Shown: one piece after another, positions 54,438 to 63,508 of the stretch
How positions within the stretch are numbered: position 1 is the first letter of the stretch
Layout of the letters: the number at the start of each line of letters is the position of its first letter
DNA from: Prevotellaceae bacterium
GTDB lineage: Bacteria > Bacteroidota > Bacteroidia > Bacteroidales > Bacteroidaceae
DNA: 64,000 bases
Assembly (NCBI GenBank): GCA_030531085.1
Contig: JAUNOM010000001.1
Coordinates: 124,001-188,000, forward strand
Reading direction: 5' to 3'
Made by a program: the position numbers and the translations under genes
Notes under the pieces: model-generated
Database searches by the model: none
What the model saw: the letters and a program-made list of their open reading frames with translations, nothing else
Told to the model about the DNA's origin: nothing

Positions 54438-55964
54438 ATGACTCAGACACTAATTCTATTTTCATTTGTCGCCTATCTTGCCGTTATGGTGTACATAGGC
54501 TATTACTATGGTAAGCAGAAGACATCCAATTCTGCCGAGTTCTATCTTGGTGGCCGGCAGCTTGGCCCCTTAGTGGCTGCTATGAGCGCGGAGGCATCCG
54601 ATATGAGCTCATGGCTGCTTATGGGCATACCTGGCCTTGCCTTCATCACAGGTGTCGCTGATCCTTTCTGGACCGTGCTGGGACTTGGCGTGGGCACTTA
54701 TCTGAACTGGCTTTTTGTAACCAAGCGTCTGCGTGCGTATACCATACGCCTTGAGGCTGTTACTATTCCGGAATTCCTGTCAAAGCGTTATCATGACAGT
54801 CGTAATATCCTCATGTGCATTGCAGCCATTGTCATTCTGATATTCTTTGTGCCGTACACAGCGGCGGGCTTCAAGGCTGTGGGCACTCTGCTTAACAGTC
54901 TCTTTGGCTATGACTATCATGCCAGTATGATTTTGGGAGCGCTGATAATCATATCATATACCATAATGGGCGGCTTCATGGCTGTGTCCACAACAGACCT
55001 CATACAGAGTATTGTCATGACGATAGCGCTTGTGGTCATCGTGGTGTTCGCACTGTATGAGGCCGGTGGTGTGGATACGGTGATAGACAATGCGCGCCAA
55101 TTATCAGGTTATCTGTCTCTGACTGACAGTTATGACATAGCTTACGGACAGTCTAAGCCGTACGGATGGCTCACCGTTTGCTCCACAATGGCATGGGGAT
55201 TGGGCTATTTCGGTATGCCGCACATACTGTTACGCTTTATGGCTATTAAGCGCGAGGAGGACATTCCTCTGTCACGCCGCATTGCCACTGTGTGGGTGTT
55301 CATATCCATGTTCGTGGCTATTGCTATTGGTATCATAGGCTATTCTGTAGCAAAGGCAGGCATAATAAGTGACTTCCACACAACGGCGGAGGCGGAGCGC
55401 ACTATCATAGAACTGTCAAATGTTCTGGCGGAGAATGGTGTTCTTGCAGCTCTTATAGCCGGAGTGGCTTTGGCCGGCATACTTGCCTGCACCATGTCCA
55501 CTGCAGACTCACAGCTGCTTACAGCCGCTTCAAGTTTCTCAGAGAACATACTTCAGGATGTGTGTCATGTCAAGGTCAACGCAAAGACGTCAATGCTTGT
55601 CGCGCGTCTTACCATAACCGTCATTGCGGCGGTTGCTGTGTATCTGGCATGGAATCCGGATAGCAGTATATTTAATATCGTAGCCTTTGCGTGGGCAGGC
55701 TTCGGAGCGGCCTTTGGCCCTGTGATGCTGGCCTCACTCTTTTGGAAACGCACCACACTGTCAGGTGCTGTATGCGGTATGGTGGCAGGTGGAGTAATGG
55801 TGTTTGTATGGAAGTACATGGTGCGCCCTATGGGTGGCCTGTGGGATCTGTATGAACTCCTGCCGGCCTTTATCGTTTCAGGTATTGCCATTGTTGTAGT
55901 ATCATTGTGTACCGCAGAGCCGTCAAAGGAGATACAGGAAGAGTTTGAGGCATCTAAGAAATAA
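54438..55964 (+). CDS. putP: Sodium/proline symporter (SSS family)
   Basis: A 508-residue secondary transporter with about 13 membrane helices. PutP-type motifs are seen: the N-terminal EFYLGGRQLGPLVAAMSAEA and SDMSSWLLMGIPG with sodium-site residues, and a second sodium-site Ser/Thr region in ILACTMSTADSQLLTAAS. It runs from the same transcript as nhaC and ends at a clear terminator. Proline is the usual substrate of this subgroup, but relatives carry other solutes. Confidence 0.92.
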   Translation: MTQTLILFSFVAYLAVMVYIGYYYGKQKTSNSAEFYLGGRQLGPLVAAMSAEASDMSSWLLMGIPGLAFITGVADPFWTVLGLGVGTYLNWLFVTKRLRAYTIRLEAVTIPEFLSKRYHDSRNILMCIAAIVILIFFVPYTAAGFKAVGTLLNSLFGYDYHASMILGALIIISYTIMGGFMAVSTTDLIQSIVMTIALVVIVVFALYEAGGVDTVIDNARQLSGYLSLTDSYDIAYGQSKPYGWLTVCSTMAWGLGYFGMPHILLRFMAIKREEDIPLSRRIATVWVFISMFVAIAIGIIGYSVAKAGIISDFHTTAEAERTIIELSNVLAENGVLAALIAGVALAGILACTMSTADSQLLTAASSFSENILQDVCHVKVNAKTSMLVARLTITVIAAVAVYLAWNPDSSIFNIVAFAWAGFGAAFGPVMLASLFWKRTTLSGAVCGMVAGGVMVFVWKYMVRPMGGLWDLYELLPAFIVSGIAIVVVSLCTAEPSKEIQEEFEASKK

Positions 55965-55982
55965 ATTTAAAACATAAACTGT

Positions 55983-56013
55983 GGGTTCTCCTTATTTATA
56001 TATAGGAGAACCC
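55983..56013 (+). terminator. Terminator of nhaC-putP
   Basis: gggttctcct (55983-55992) pairs perfectly with aggagaaccc (56004-56013), followed by TTTTGATTTT. The next gene starts only 13 bases later. Confidence 0.85.
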
Positions 56014-56025
56014 TTTTGATTTTAT

Positions 56026-57645
56026 ATGATAAAGGAACTGCAACTCCGTGTGCTGCCTCAGGTGGCGGGCAGCGAACAGAATATAACAACCTATGTAAGC
56101 CGTGAGCTTTCTGTAGACAGTCGTACTGTAAAGGCTGTGCGTGTGCTGAAGAAAAGTGTGGACGCACGCCAGCGGCAGGTGTTTGTCAACCTTACGCTGC
56201 GTGTCTTTATAAATGAGATGCCTGCCGATTCTGAATATGAGCACACACATTATGGGGATGTATCAACGGCACGTCAGGCTGTAGTGATAGGCGAGGGGCC
56301 ATGTGGCTTGTTCGCTGCGTTGCGCCTGATAGAGCTTGGCATACGGCCGGTAGTTATAGAGAGAGGCAAGGATGTACGGGAGCGGAAGAAGGATCTCGCA
56401 CTGATTACGAAACGGCAGGCTGTAGACCCGGAGAGCAATTACTGTTTTGGCGAGGGTGGGGCAGGAGCATACTCTGATGGAAAACTATATACTCGTAGCA
56501 AGAAGAGGGGTAACACGTCTAAGATACTCAATGTGTTCTGCCAGCATGGAGCCTCCACCAGCATATTGTCTGACGCTCATCCGCACATAGGTACGGATAA
56601 GTTGCCACGCGTTATAGAGAATATGCGTATGCAGATTATAAGGAGTGGCGGAGAGGTTCACTTCCGTACAAAGATGACAAGGCTGCTTGTTTGTGACAAT
56701 GTGGTGCAGGGGTGCGAGGCGGTGAACCTTGATACTGAAGCGGAGGAGACATTTCATGGCCCAGTAATCCTTGCTACGGGCCATTCTGCGCGTGATGTAT
56801 ACCGCTATCTTGCCACTTCTGGCATTGCCATAGAGCCAAAGGGAATTGCTGTAGGAGTGCGTCTGGAGCATCCGTCACAGCTGATAGACCAGATACAGTA
56901 CCATTCGCCTAAAGGAAGAGGGCAGTGGCTGCCGGCGGCGGAATATTCCTTTGTGACGCAGTCGCAGGGACGCGGCGTGTACTCTTTCTGTATGTGTCCG
57001 GGTGGCTTTATCATACCTGCTGCTACGGACAAGCGGCAGATAGTGGTGAATGGTATGAGTCCAAGTGGGCGTGACGGTCAGTGGTCTAACAGTGGCATGG
57101 TGGTGGAGATACGTCCCGAGGATATACCTTCGTATTCGCTGCCATCTTGTGAGGAGAATGCGGTGCCGCAGGATGGTGCGGTGGCAGATGTACTTTCCGT
57201 CATGAACTTCCAGCAACAGCTGGAACAGTTGTGCTGGCAGCAGGGCAATATGCAGCAGACAGCTCCAGCACAGCGTATGTATGACTTTGTGAATGGCAAA
57301 CTCTCCTACGACATACCACGTACCAGCTATGCTCCGGGCACAGTTTCCTCACCGCTGCACTTCTGGATGCCCAAGGGAATAGTACAGCGCTTGCAGGAAG
57401 GTTTCCGCACTTTCGGACGCCAGCGCCGTGGATTTCTCACCAATGAGGCCGTGATGATAGGAGTGGAGACACGCACCTCGTCACCAGTGCGCATAATGCG
57501 TAATCCGGAAACACTTCAGCATATAACAGTTGAGGGACTTTTCCCCGCAGGAGAGGGCGCAGGTTATGCTGGAGGTATAGTCTCTGCAGGAGTGGATGGA
57601 GAGCGTGCGGCGGAGATGCTCGCTGAATATATGTCGCAATTGTAA
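56026..57645 (+). CDS. FAD-dependent dehydrogenase (COG2509-type)
   Basis: A flavoprotein of 539 residues with an N-terminal domain of ~80 residues, then a dinucleotide-binding GEGPCGLFAALRLIELG and the family hallmark NYCFGEGGAGAYSDGKLYTR. A second FAD motif, LFPAGEGAGYAGGIVSAGVDG, is near the end. The family is widespread in anaerobes with no assigned reaction. The ATG at 56026 follows directly after the putP terminator, so a promoter may overlap that hairpin or expression comes from read-through. Confidence 0.88.
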   Translation: MIKELQLRVLPQVAGSEQNITTYVSRELSVDSRTVKAVRVLKKSVDARQRQVFVNLTLRVFINEMPADSEYEHTHYGDVSTARQAVVIGEGPCGLFAALRLIELGIRPVVIERGKDVRERKKDLALITKRQAVDPESNYCFGEGGAGAYSDGKLYTRSKKRGNTSKILNVFCQHGASTSILSDAHPHIGTDKLPRVIENMRMQIIRSGGEVHFRTKMTRLLVCDNVVQGCEAVNLDTEAEETFHGPVILATGHSARDVYRYLATSGIAIEPKGIAVGVRLEHPSQLIDQIQYHSPKGRGQWLPAAEYSFVTQSQGRGVYSFCMCPGGFIIPAATDKRQIVVNGMSPSGRDGQWSNSGMVVEIRPEDIPSYSLPSCEENAVPQDGAVADVLSVMNFQQQLEQLCWQQGNMQQTAPAQRMYDFVNGKLSYDIPRTSYAPGTVSSPLHFWMPKGIVQRLQEGFRTFGRQRRGFLTNEAVMIGVETRTSSPVRIMRNPETLQHITVEGLFPAGEGAGYAGGIVSAGVDGERAAEMLAEYMSQL

Positions 57646-57701
57646 TCTGTTGATATGCAGGAATAAAGTGATGCCGCTGCAAAGGCTATGCTTTTACCTT
57701 A

Positions 57702-57740
57702 TAATTTGATAGAGATTGCACCGCAATCTCTATCAAATTA
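57702..57740. repeat. Short palindromic repeat, copy D, between convergent genes
   Basis: taatttgatagagattgc (57702-57719) is the exact reverse complement of gcaatctctatcaaatta (57723-57740). A further gcaatctctat follows at 57745-57755. The core gcaatctctat is shared with elements A and B. It lies between the convergent FAD dehydrogenase and beta-lactamase genes and may serve as their terminator. Confidence 0.65.
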
Positions 57741-57783
57741 CTTTGCAATCTCTATGCTTTTGCGATGAGAATTAAAATATGTG

Positions 57784-58758
57784 TTATTTCCCATAAGCAG
57801 GTATGGTATGTGTTAATAAAGAATGCACGGTAGCAGATATGTCTGCTATGGCTTTTGCAGCTTGTTTCTCATCACCCTTGAAGTCCTTGACAAATACTGC
57901 CAATGTGTAGCATATATTGTTAGGAAGGCAGATATAGGCCACATCGTTATGTGCTACGAGTTCCCCGTTTTCATTAGTATAGCCGGAACCTGTTTTATGT
58001 GCAATGGTAATACCTTCTTTATCAAGTAACGGTGCTGCAATCCTGTCGGTGCCTGTTATACATTCTCCCAATGTGTTCATGATGAAACGTTGTTTCTCGT
58101 AACTAATCAGACTGTCGGTAAACAGGCGGTTCATCAAAATGGCCGCGCCGAGAGGTGACGTGTAATTGGAGTACGCCTTGTCGTGGTCTGTTGACATTTC
58201 TGCTTCCGTATAAGCTATCTTAAAACTTGAGTGGGGGATGAGAGTGGAAATGAAACTGTCTGTTTTGACAACATTTACTAATTCCTTGAACATTAGGTTG
58301 CTCGCATTGTTGTCGCTTTGAGTTAGAGTATAGCGCAACAGTTCTTTGACAGGCAATGTAAAATTGGGTTCCGAATGTTCTTTCAGCATAGGACTCCATG
58401 TGTCAGGGTCAAGTTTATCCCTTTGTATAGTTATCAGAGTGTCAAGTGAAAGCCCTTTGTTATCAAAATCGTTGCATACGGCTAATGCCTGATGAACCTT
58501 GAATACGCTCATCATTGGATATGCGCTCTTGTTATTGACTGTAATCGTATCTGTGTCATTGATGATTACTGCCACTCCTATTTCTCCGGGATACTTCGAC
58601 ACTATGTTGGAAATGGTGTCAGTAAGTAGCTGTGTGTATAGGGCTGGCTCGTTATTATTTCTTGCAGGCTTATTTAGCAACAGCACAGAAACAATAGCGA
58701 CTATAATGATTAATAGGATGCTTAAAGATGAGATACGGGTTCTATTTGATTTCTTCAT
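57784..58758 (-). CDS. CfxA-like class A beta-lactamase
   Basis: A periplasmic or membrane-tethered serine beta-lactamase with an N-terminal helix (ILLIIIVAIVSVLLL). The active-site SxxK is in YPMMSVFKVHQALA, the SDN loop in LTQSDNNASNLMFKE, and KTG in IAHKTGSGYTNENG. The omega-loop Glu region is AYTEAEMSTDHDKAYSN. From memory of CfxA, long stretches are identical or nearly so (FKVHQAL, DKLDPxTWSPMLK, SNYTSPLGAA, DRIAAPLLDKEG, HNDVAYICLPNNI), but many substitutions elsewhere make this a diverged homologue, not a copy of the mobile cfxA. No mobilisation genes are nearby. The family acts on penicillins and cephalosporins. Confidence 0.92.
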   Translation of the reverse strand: MKKSNRTRISSLSILLIIIVAIVSVLLLNKPARNNNEPALYTQLLTDTISNIVSKYPGEIGVAVIINDTDTITVNNKSAYPMMSVFKVHQALAVCNDFDNKGLSLDTLITIQRDKLDPDTWSPMLKEHSEPNFTLPVKELLRYTLTQSDNNASNLMFKELVNVVKTDSFISTLIPHSSFKIAYTEAEMSTDHDKAYSNYTSPLGAAILMNRLFTDSLISYEKQRFIMNTLGECITGTDRIAAPLLDKEGITIAHKTGSGYTNENGELVAHNDVAYICLPNNICYTLAVFVKDFKGDEKQAAKAIADISATVHSLLTHTIPAYGK

Positions 58759-58789
58759 TTACTTATATGATTAAATGTAATGATAGAAT

Positions 58790-58823
58790 AAATCCCCAAC
58801 TATGAATTAATAGCAGGGGATTT
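58790..58823 (-). terminator. Terminator after the wzc-HAD transcript
   Basis: aaatcccc (58790-58797) pairs with ggggattt (58816-58823); ATTTATTC follows on the minus strand. A promoter for the beta-lactamase gene must lie between this hairpin and 58758; none is clear. Confidence 0.55.
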
Positions 58824-58860
58824 TATAATTACTTGTGCTTTGTTCGTTCTATGATGGTGT

Positions 58861-59298
58861 TTAGAACTGCCACCATTTCTTCTTTCTCTCTTGCAAAGGG
58901 CCGCCGTAACTGTTGGCTGAACCGGCACGCTCTCTTATTATGTCTTTCCAAGTCTTGTGCTCCTTTACCATATTATATATGGTTCCCCAGTCAGGAAGTC
59001 CTCCAATGTTGCGGTCATCAATCCACATATCCACCTTCAGCTTTCGTGAATAATGGTCGTTCTTGGTCTCTTCCTCCTCTGGATAATCACGGTTTACCGC
59101 ATAGAACTCCACTCCGCGCTCCTTGCACCAGTCAATGGCATCCTGAAGATACTTGCCCTCGCGGACAGTCCACAATATCAGACGGTGCTGGTCTTTCTGA
59201 AGCATTTTGAGTGTCTCAATGGCAAAGGGCAATTCCTTTCCTATCTGCGGATAGGCGTCGGTCACTATAGTTCCGTCAAAGTCTACTCCGATAGTCAT
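58861..59298 (-). CDS. Small HAD-superfamily hydrolase (BT0820-like)
   Basis: A 145-residue protein with motif I TIGVDFDGTIV and a second acidic motif KVDMWIDDRNIGGLPDW typical of small, capless HAD phosphatases found in Bacteroidetes. It starts 15 bases after the Wzc-type gene ends and is probably cotranscribed with it. It may act on a sugar phosphate, but this is only context. Confidence 0.82.
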   Translation of the reverse strand: MTIGVDFDGTIVTDAYPQIGKELPFAIETLKMLQKDQHRLILWTVREGKYLQDAIDWCKERGVEFYAVNRDYPEEEETKNDHYSRKLKVDMWIDDRNIGGLPDWGTIYNMVKEHKTWKDIIRERAGSANSYGGPLQERKKKWWQF

Positions 59299-59313
59299 GT
59301 TCTGTATATACTT

Positions 59314-61833
59314 TTATTTAACCTTTATAGAGTCATCATCAGGAGTGCTGTAGTGACTGCTTGAATATGAGCCGTAGCCATAAGAGTGATAGCCGTATGA
59401 ATGGTATCCCTTACCATAGCGACCGTATCCGTACTTGCCATAACCATATTTGCCATAGTGTCCGTAACCGTATGCATAGCCATATTTGCGCTTTGACATA
59501 TCAATGCCATTGATTACAATTGACATATTAGGCAGTTTGCCGTTATTAGCAAGTCCGTCAAGTTCCATAAGTGCTGCCTTCTCGGTATAGTCGGCACGGC
59601 ATACCACAACGGTGCTGTCTACTACGCGGCCTATCTGCAATGTGTCTGATACAAGACCGACAGGAGCCGTATCAACGATAACATAGTCATACTCTTCTCT
59701 AAGATGTTTGAAGATAACCTCCAGTGAATGGCGTGACACAAGCTCTGCAGGGTTTGGCGGAACAGGTCCGGCTTTAAGGATATCCAGGTTCTCATTAACA
59801 CCGGAAGGTACTATTTGATTACGTATTTCATCCAGTGTCGGTTCTTCCTTGACAAGTAAATTAGAGATACCCAAGTTCTCGTCACTAGGAAAATCGAATA
59901 ATGCTGCGAGACGTGGACGGCGGATATCGAGACCTACAAGCAGGACTTTTTTGCCAAGAAGCGCAAAGCTGACAGCGAGGTTGGACGCTATGAATGTCTT
60001 ACCTTCACCAGATACGGTGGAAGTGAACATTATGACATTCTGATTACCAGACATCATGAACTGAAGATTGGTACGCATTCCTCGGAATATCTCCTCCATT
60101 TGGCCGTTCTTGTTCTCATGTACCACAATCTCACCTTTGGTCTTTGCTTTCTCGTTGGCTACTGCCACATCGGCTATGATAGGCCTGCTGCTTAGCTTTA
60201 CAACGTCCTCATGGCCCTCAATGCGGAAACGTAGCATCTCTATGGCTATAAAGACAACGAAAGGCAGACCTATACCCATAATCAAAGCGAGTAACATGAT
60301 GATGGAAGTCTTTGGCTTTACCTTGCCAAGAGACATCGGGGTGTCTATGAGTTTGCCCTTGTCTGCTGTTGCTGCGAGTGATATGGAGTTCTCCTCACGC
60401 TTCTCCAACAGCATAATATAAAGGCTTGAAGTTACAGTCTGCTGACGTCCTATTTCTGTAAGGAAACGTTCCTGGACAGGAGACTGTGACACTTGTGCTG
60501 TATACTTCGTGAATGTGCGCTGCAATGCGTCACGCTGTATCTTCAAATTTGTAATGGACTGGTTGAGAGCTCTCTTTATAGAGTTCATGAGATCATCGAG
60601 CTGACGTCCGAGACTTGCTACCTGTGGGCTTAGTTCTGATGCGCTTGTAAGGATGCGGTTACGCTCAAGTACGAGTGTATTGAACTGTGAAATCAGTGCT
60701 GTTGCAGCAGGATCAGTAAGTCCCACATTGGATGGAAGAGTCTGATAGCGGTTAGATGGCTGCTCAACAAATTCCTTTACACTCTTCATAAGCAGCAACT
60801 GTGTGTCCATCTCTATGAGCTGCTTCTCTGTAGCATCGGAGTTTGTGACCGCCTGACCAGCTGTAGCCACGAGGTCTACCATCTTGTTATTACGCTTATA
60901 GCTTTCTATTGTGCCGTCAGTATTGCCAAGTTCGTTGTTGATTTTCTCCAGACGCTGGTTAATGAACTCCTCTGTACGTACTGCAATCTCATTCTTATCT
61001 ATATTGGCAAGACGATTATAAACCACCGCCATCTGTGTAAGGAAGTCAATACCACGGTCAGGGATAATGTCATTATGCACGATATTGGCAATGGTTGTAG
61101 TCTTTGAGAGTGCCTCCACAGTCATGTTCTTGAGAAAGTTGCCTGCCACTACAGTAGGATTGCTTATCTGTACCTCTATGCTGTGGCCCGCCTTCCATTC
61201 AAACTTGGAGCCTTTATTTTCGGAAATACTGATTACACCAACTCTTGTCGGGATGCTCATAGGCAATTTCCCGGAAGTCTTGAATTCAGTAGGCTCATCC
61301 TTCTCATTGACCTGATATTCGCCTTCTATCTTGTATACTGCGCCCTCTTTGACTATACTCATGTTTATAGTGTTGCGCAGAGTGTCAAGGTGGGCCTTAT
61401 CCAGGTCTACAACCACAGGATTGCTTTTGTATATCGGCCTGTCCTTTATACGACCAGAATTCTCATAAAGCACATATAGCTTGAGATCACGTACTGCCCC
61501 CTCTGAAATGCTTAGGGATTTTAGCACTTCCAACTCATTGTCAAATCCATCACTGTTTGTCATGAAACCAAGGTTGGTCATGGCCTGTATCTGACTGGAT
61601 GCACCGCGCATCTTGTTGTCTTCTTCCTTTACAAGGATTTTGGCTGTGATTTGATACACTGGAGGAGTATAACGGAGATACACCACTGCTATTCCAAGGC
61701 AGATTATTGTGGATAACAGTATCCACTGCCAATTAAGCAGAAAATTCTTTACAAAGAATTGTACATTAAGGAAGCCGCTTTCCTCTTCCTGCGTCTGTGC
61801 ATAGTCTGTCGATTGGTTTGAGTCTTTAATCAT
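59314..61833 (-). CDS. wzc: Wzc-type polysaccharide co-polymerase / tyrosine autokinase
   Basis: Controls length and export of capsule or exopolysaccharide at the inner membrane. The N-terminal Wzz domain has a membrane helix (WILLSTIICLGIAVVYL), a long periplasmic coiled-coil part (residues ~270-480), a second helix (IIMLLALIMGIGLPFVVFIA), and a cytoplasmic BY-kinase with Walker A STVSGEGKTFIASNLA, Walker A' LLVGLDIRRPRL and Walker B VIVDTAPVG. The C-terminal tail (about residues 785-825) is a run of YG, YGKYG and YHSYG repeats, the autophosphorylation cluster, here unusually long. Neither Wza nor the phosphatase Wzb is adjacent in the window. Confidence 0.93.
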   Translation of the reverse strand: MIKDSNQSTDYAQTQEEESGFLNVQFFVKNFLLNWQWILLSTIICLGIAVVYLRYTPPVYQITAKILVKEEDNKMRGASSQIQAMTNLGFMTNSDGFDNELEVLKSLSISEGAVRDLKLYVLYENSGRIKDRPIYKSNPVVVDLDKAHLDTLRNTINMSIVKEGAVYKIEGEYQVNEKDEPTEFKTSGKLPMSIPTRVGVISISENKGSKFEWKAGHSIEVQISNPTVVAGNFLKNMTVEALSKTTTIANIVHNDIIPDRGIDFLTQMAVVYNRLANIDKNEIAVRTEEFINQRLEKINNELGNTDGTIESYKRNNKMVDLVATAGQAVTNSDATEKQLIEMDTQLLLMKSVKEFVEQPSNRYQTLPSNVGLTDPAATALISQFNTLVLERNRILTSASELSPQVASLGRQLDDLMNSIKRALNQSITNLKIQRDALQRTFTKYTAQVSQSPVQERFLTEIGRQQTVTSSLYIMLLEKREENSISLAATADKGKLIDTPMSLGKVKPKTSIIMLLALIMGIGLPFVVFIAIEMLRFRIEGHEDVVKLSSRPIIADVAVANEKAKTKGEIVVHENKNGQMEEIFRGMRTNLQFMMSGNQNVIMFTSTVSGEGKTFIASNLAVSFALLGKKVLLVGLDIRRPRLAALFDFPSDENLGISNLLVKEEPTLDEIRNQIVPSGVNENLDILKAGPVPPNPAELVSRHSLEVIFKHLREEYDYVIVDTAPVGLVSDTLQIGRVVDSTVVVCRADYTEKAALMELDGLANNGKLPNMSIVINGIDMSKRKYGYAYGYGHYGKYGYGKYGYGRYGKGYHSYGYHSYGYGSYSSSHYSTPDDDSIKVK

Positions 61834-62027
61834 ATTGTTAATTGTTTTTTATCTCACTACTTGAATGTAACAGAGATTATGTGCGAAAATCATATATTAC
61901 CACATAGCAAAAGTTATATGCGTGCAAAATTAATACTTTTTTTTCAATATTAATAAGTAAAACAAAGTTTTTTCATATCAAATAGGTATTTATAAATGAA
62001 AAAATATGTTTTTTGGATATTTTTTTG

Positions 62028-62035
62028 TAACTTTG
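62028..62035 (+). promoter_or_regulatory. -7 box for the gene at 62077
   Basis: TAACTTTG, 42 bases before the ATG. On the opposite strand, TAATTTTG (61932-61925) may be the wzc -7 box, so the AT-rich gap 61834-62076 holds divergent promoters. Confidence 0.55.
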
Positions 62036-62076
62036 CGCAGAATTAAGCATAAATTACAAACATTTAAACATACATA

Positions 62077-62700
62077 ATGGGCATATTATCTTTATTCCAA
62101 AGACGTAGCGATAATACGGAAAAAGTCGGAGGGATGCAGGATTACATGACGCTGATAAGGGTTTATTTCCAAGCAGCCATAGCAGCGCAGGTAGGCATCA
62201 CCAACATTGCCATGCTTCCAGACCTGAGAGTGTTCAAGACTACATTCAAGGTTCACACGGAACGCAACCGTCTTGGGCTGGGGGAGAAAAACGTCTGCCG
62301 CAAGATGTTGAAGGAGATGTATGGACACAACGACTCTTTCTTCAGGGAGATAGACAAAAGCATCGCCAAGAACTGTAAGAAAATACAGGATGTGCAGGTG
62401 TATCTCATGCAGTTCCAGAATTTCACACAGGATACAATGATGCTTATGGGCAACCTGATGAAGTTCAAGCTACGCATACCGTCAATATTCAAGAAGGCCA
62501 TATACTCCATGACAGAGAAGACTGTAGATGACCTCTTCAATAAGAATAACTATTCAGATGCAGGGACCATCAAGGCCGTGGCCTCCATACGCAAGTACAA
62601 CCAGCGTCTTGGGTTCTCCCAACAATGGGTAACGGATTTGGTATATCAGATTGTGATGTTGGCTAAAAAGGAAAAGACACCGGCAGCCGAAGCTAAGTAA
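62077..62700 (+). CDS. Conserved hypothetical protein
   Basis: A 207-residue, mostly helical, basic protein (MGILSLFQRRSDN start; LRVFKTTFKVHTERNRLG and MLMGNLMKFKLRIPSIFKK). No signal peptide or membrane segment is seen, and I do not recognise a named domain. It lies ahead of the coiled-coil gene, zapA and rny on the same strand, so a link to cell division or RNA turnover is possible only by neighbourhood. Confidence 0.75.
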   Translation: MGILSLFQRRSDNTEKVGGMQDYMTLIRVYFQAAIAAQVGITNIAMLPDLRVFKTTFKVHTERNRLGLGEKNVCRKMLKEMYGHNDSFFREIDKSIAKNCKKIQDVQVYLMQFQNFTQDTMMLMGNLMKFKLRIPSIFKKAIYSMTEKTVDDLFNKNNYSDAGTIKAVASIRKYNQRLGFSQQWVTDLVYQIVMLAKKEKTPAAEAK

Positions 62701-62757
62701 GGAATATTGTTCATAAAAACGATTCTTTCCATATCTGTATAAAAGTTCTTGATAATC

Positions 62758-63063
62758 ATGTCAGATCTCAATGTAAAAATAAAGAATTTCACCACACGTG
62801 TCCGCCAGCTGATACTCCAATACACTGAGTTGAAGAAGGAGAATGCGGAGCTGTATGTTATGGTGGATGAGCGCGACAAGCAGATTGAGGAACTTAAGAA
62901 ACAGTTGAGTGACATGGAGAATCGGTACAGAACACTGATGACTGCAAAGATGCTTAGCATCGGAGACAATGACATTGAGCAGACACGCAAGAAGATCAAC
63001 AAGCTTATAAGGACTGTGAATTTATGTATCACACAGCTTAGCGAGAAACAAGAGACAGTATGA
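62758..63063 (+). CDS. Small coiled-coil protein upstream of zapA
   Basis: About 101 residues, starting at ATG 62758 (MSDLNVKIKN). The middle (QYTELKKENAELYVMVDERD, IEELKKQLSDMENRY) is a clear coiled coil. Its position 58 bases before zapA suggests a ZapB-like or ZapA-partner role, but that is inference from position and shape, not from homology. Confidence 0.75.
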   Translation: MSDLNVKIKNFTTRVRQLILQYTELKKENAELYVMVDERDKQIEELKKQLSDMENRYRTLMTAKMLSIGDNDIEQTRKKINKLIRTVNLCITQLSEKQETV

Positions 63064-63121
63064 CGTCAGGCACTTGATGTGATTCTGGCTGAATATCTAT
63101 CCTCAACTAACAGAGCAGGCT

Positions 63122-63424
63122 ATGGAGGAAAACGTAGAGAAGCAACATATAACCATTCATATCTATGACACGCAGATTTCCATCATGGTTCCAAAGGAGC
63201 AGGAACAGATGTACAGAGAGGCGGGTACAATGATAAATGAAAGACTCAACACATACTTTGGGCACTATAAGGGGCTGAAGAGTGATAAGGAGATTATCTA
63301 TTATGCAATGATAGATATAGCATTGCGATGTGTGGCAGAGTCCAAAAAGAATGATGTTGCGCCAATTACGGATATTCTCACAGAACTGTCAGACGAGATA
63401 AAAGAGGCGTTGGAGAAGTCATGA
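63122..63424 (+). CDS. zapA: Cell division protein ZapA
   Basis: A 100-residue protein with the ZapA pattern: an N-terminal strand pair (ITIHIYDTQISIMVPKEQEQ) and a long helix (YREAGTMINERLNTYF, IIYYAMIDIALRCV). ZapA bundles FtsZ filaments at the division site. The next gene is rny, the order common in Bacteroidetes. Confidence 0.88.
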   Translation: MEENVEKQHITIHIYDTQISIMVPKEQEQMYREAGTMINERLNTYFGHYKGLKSDKEIIYYAMIDIALRCVAESKKNDVAPITDILTELSDEIKEALEKS

Positions 63425-63508
63425 CTTATAGAAATGACCGGTATTTGTAAAAAAAACGACAGAATTTAATAAACAAGAGAATATAAAAACAAACAATTTT
63501 TTCAAACT

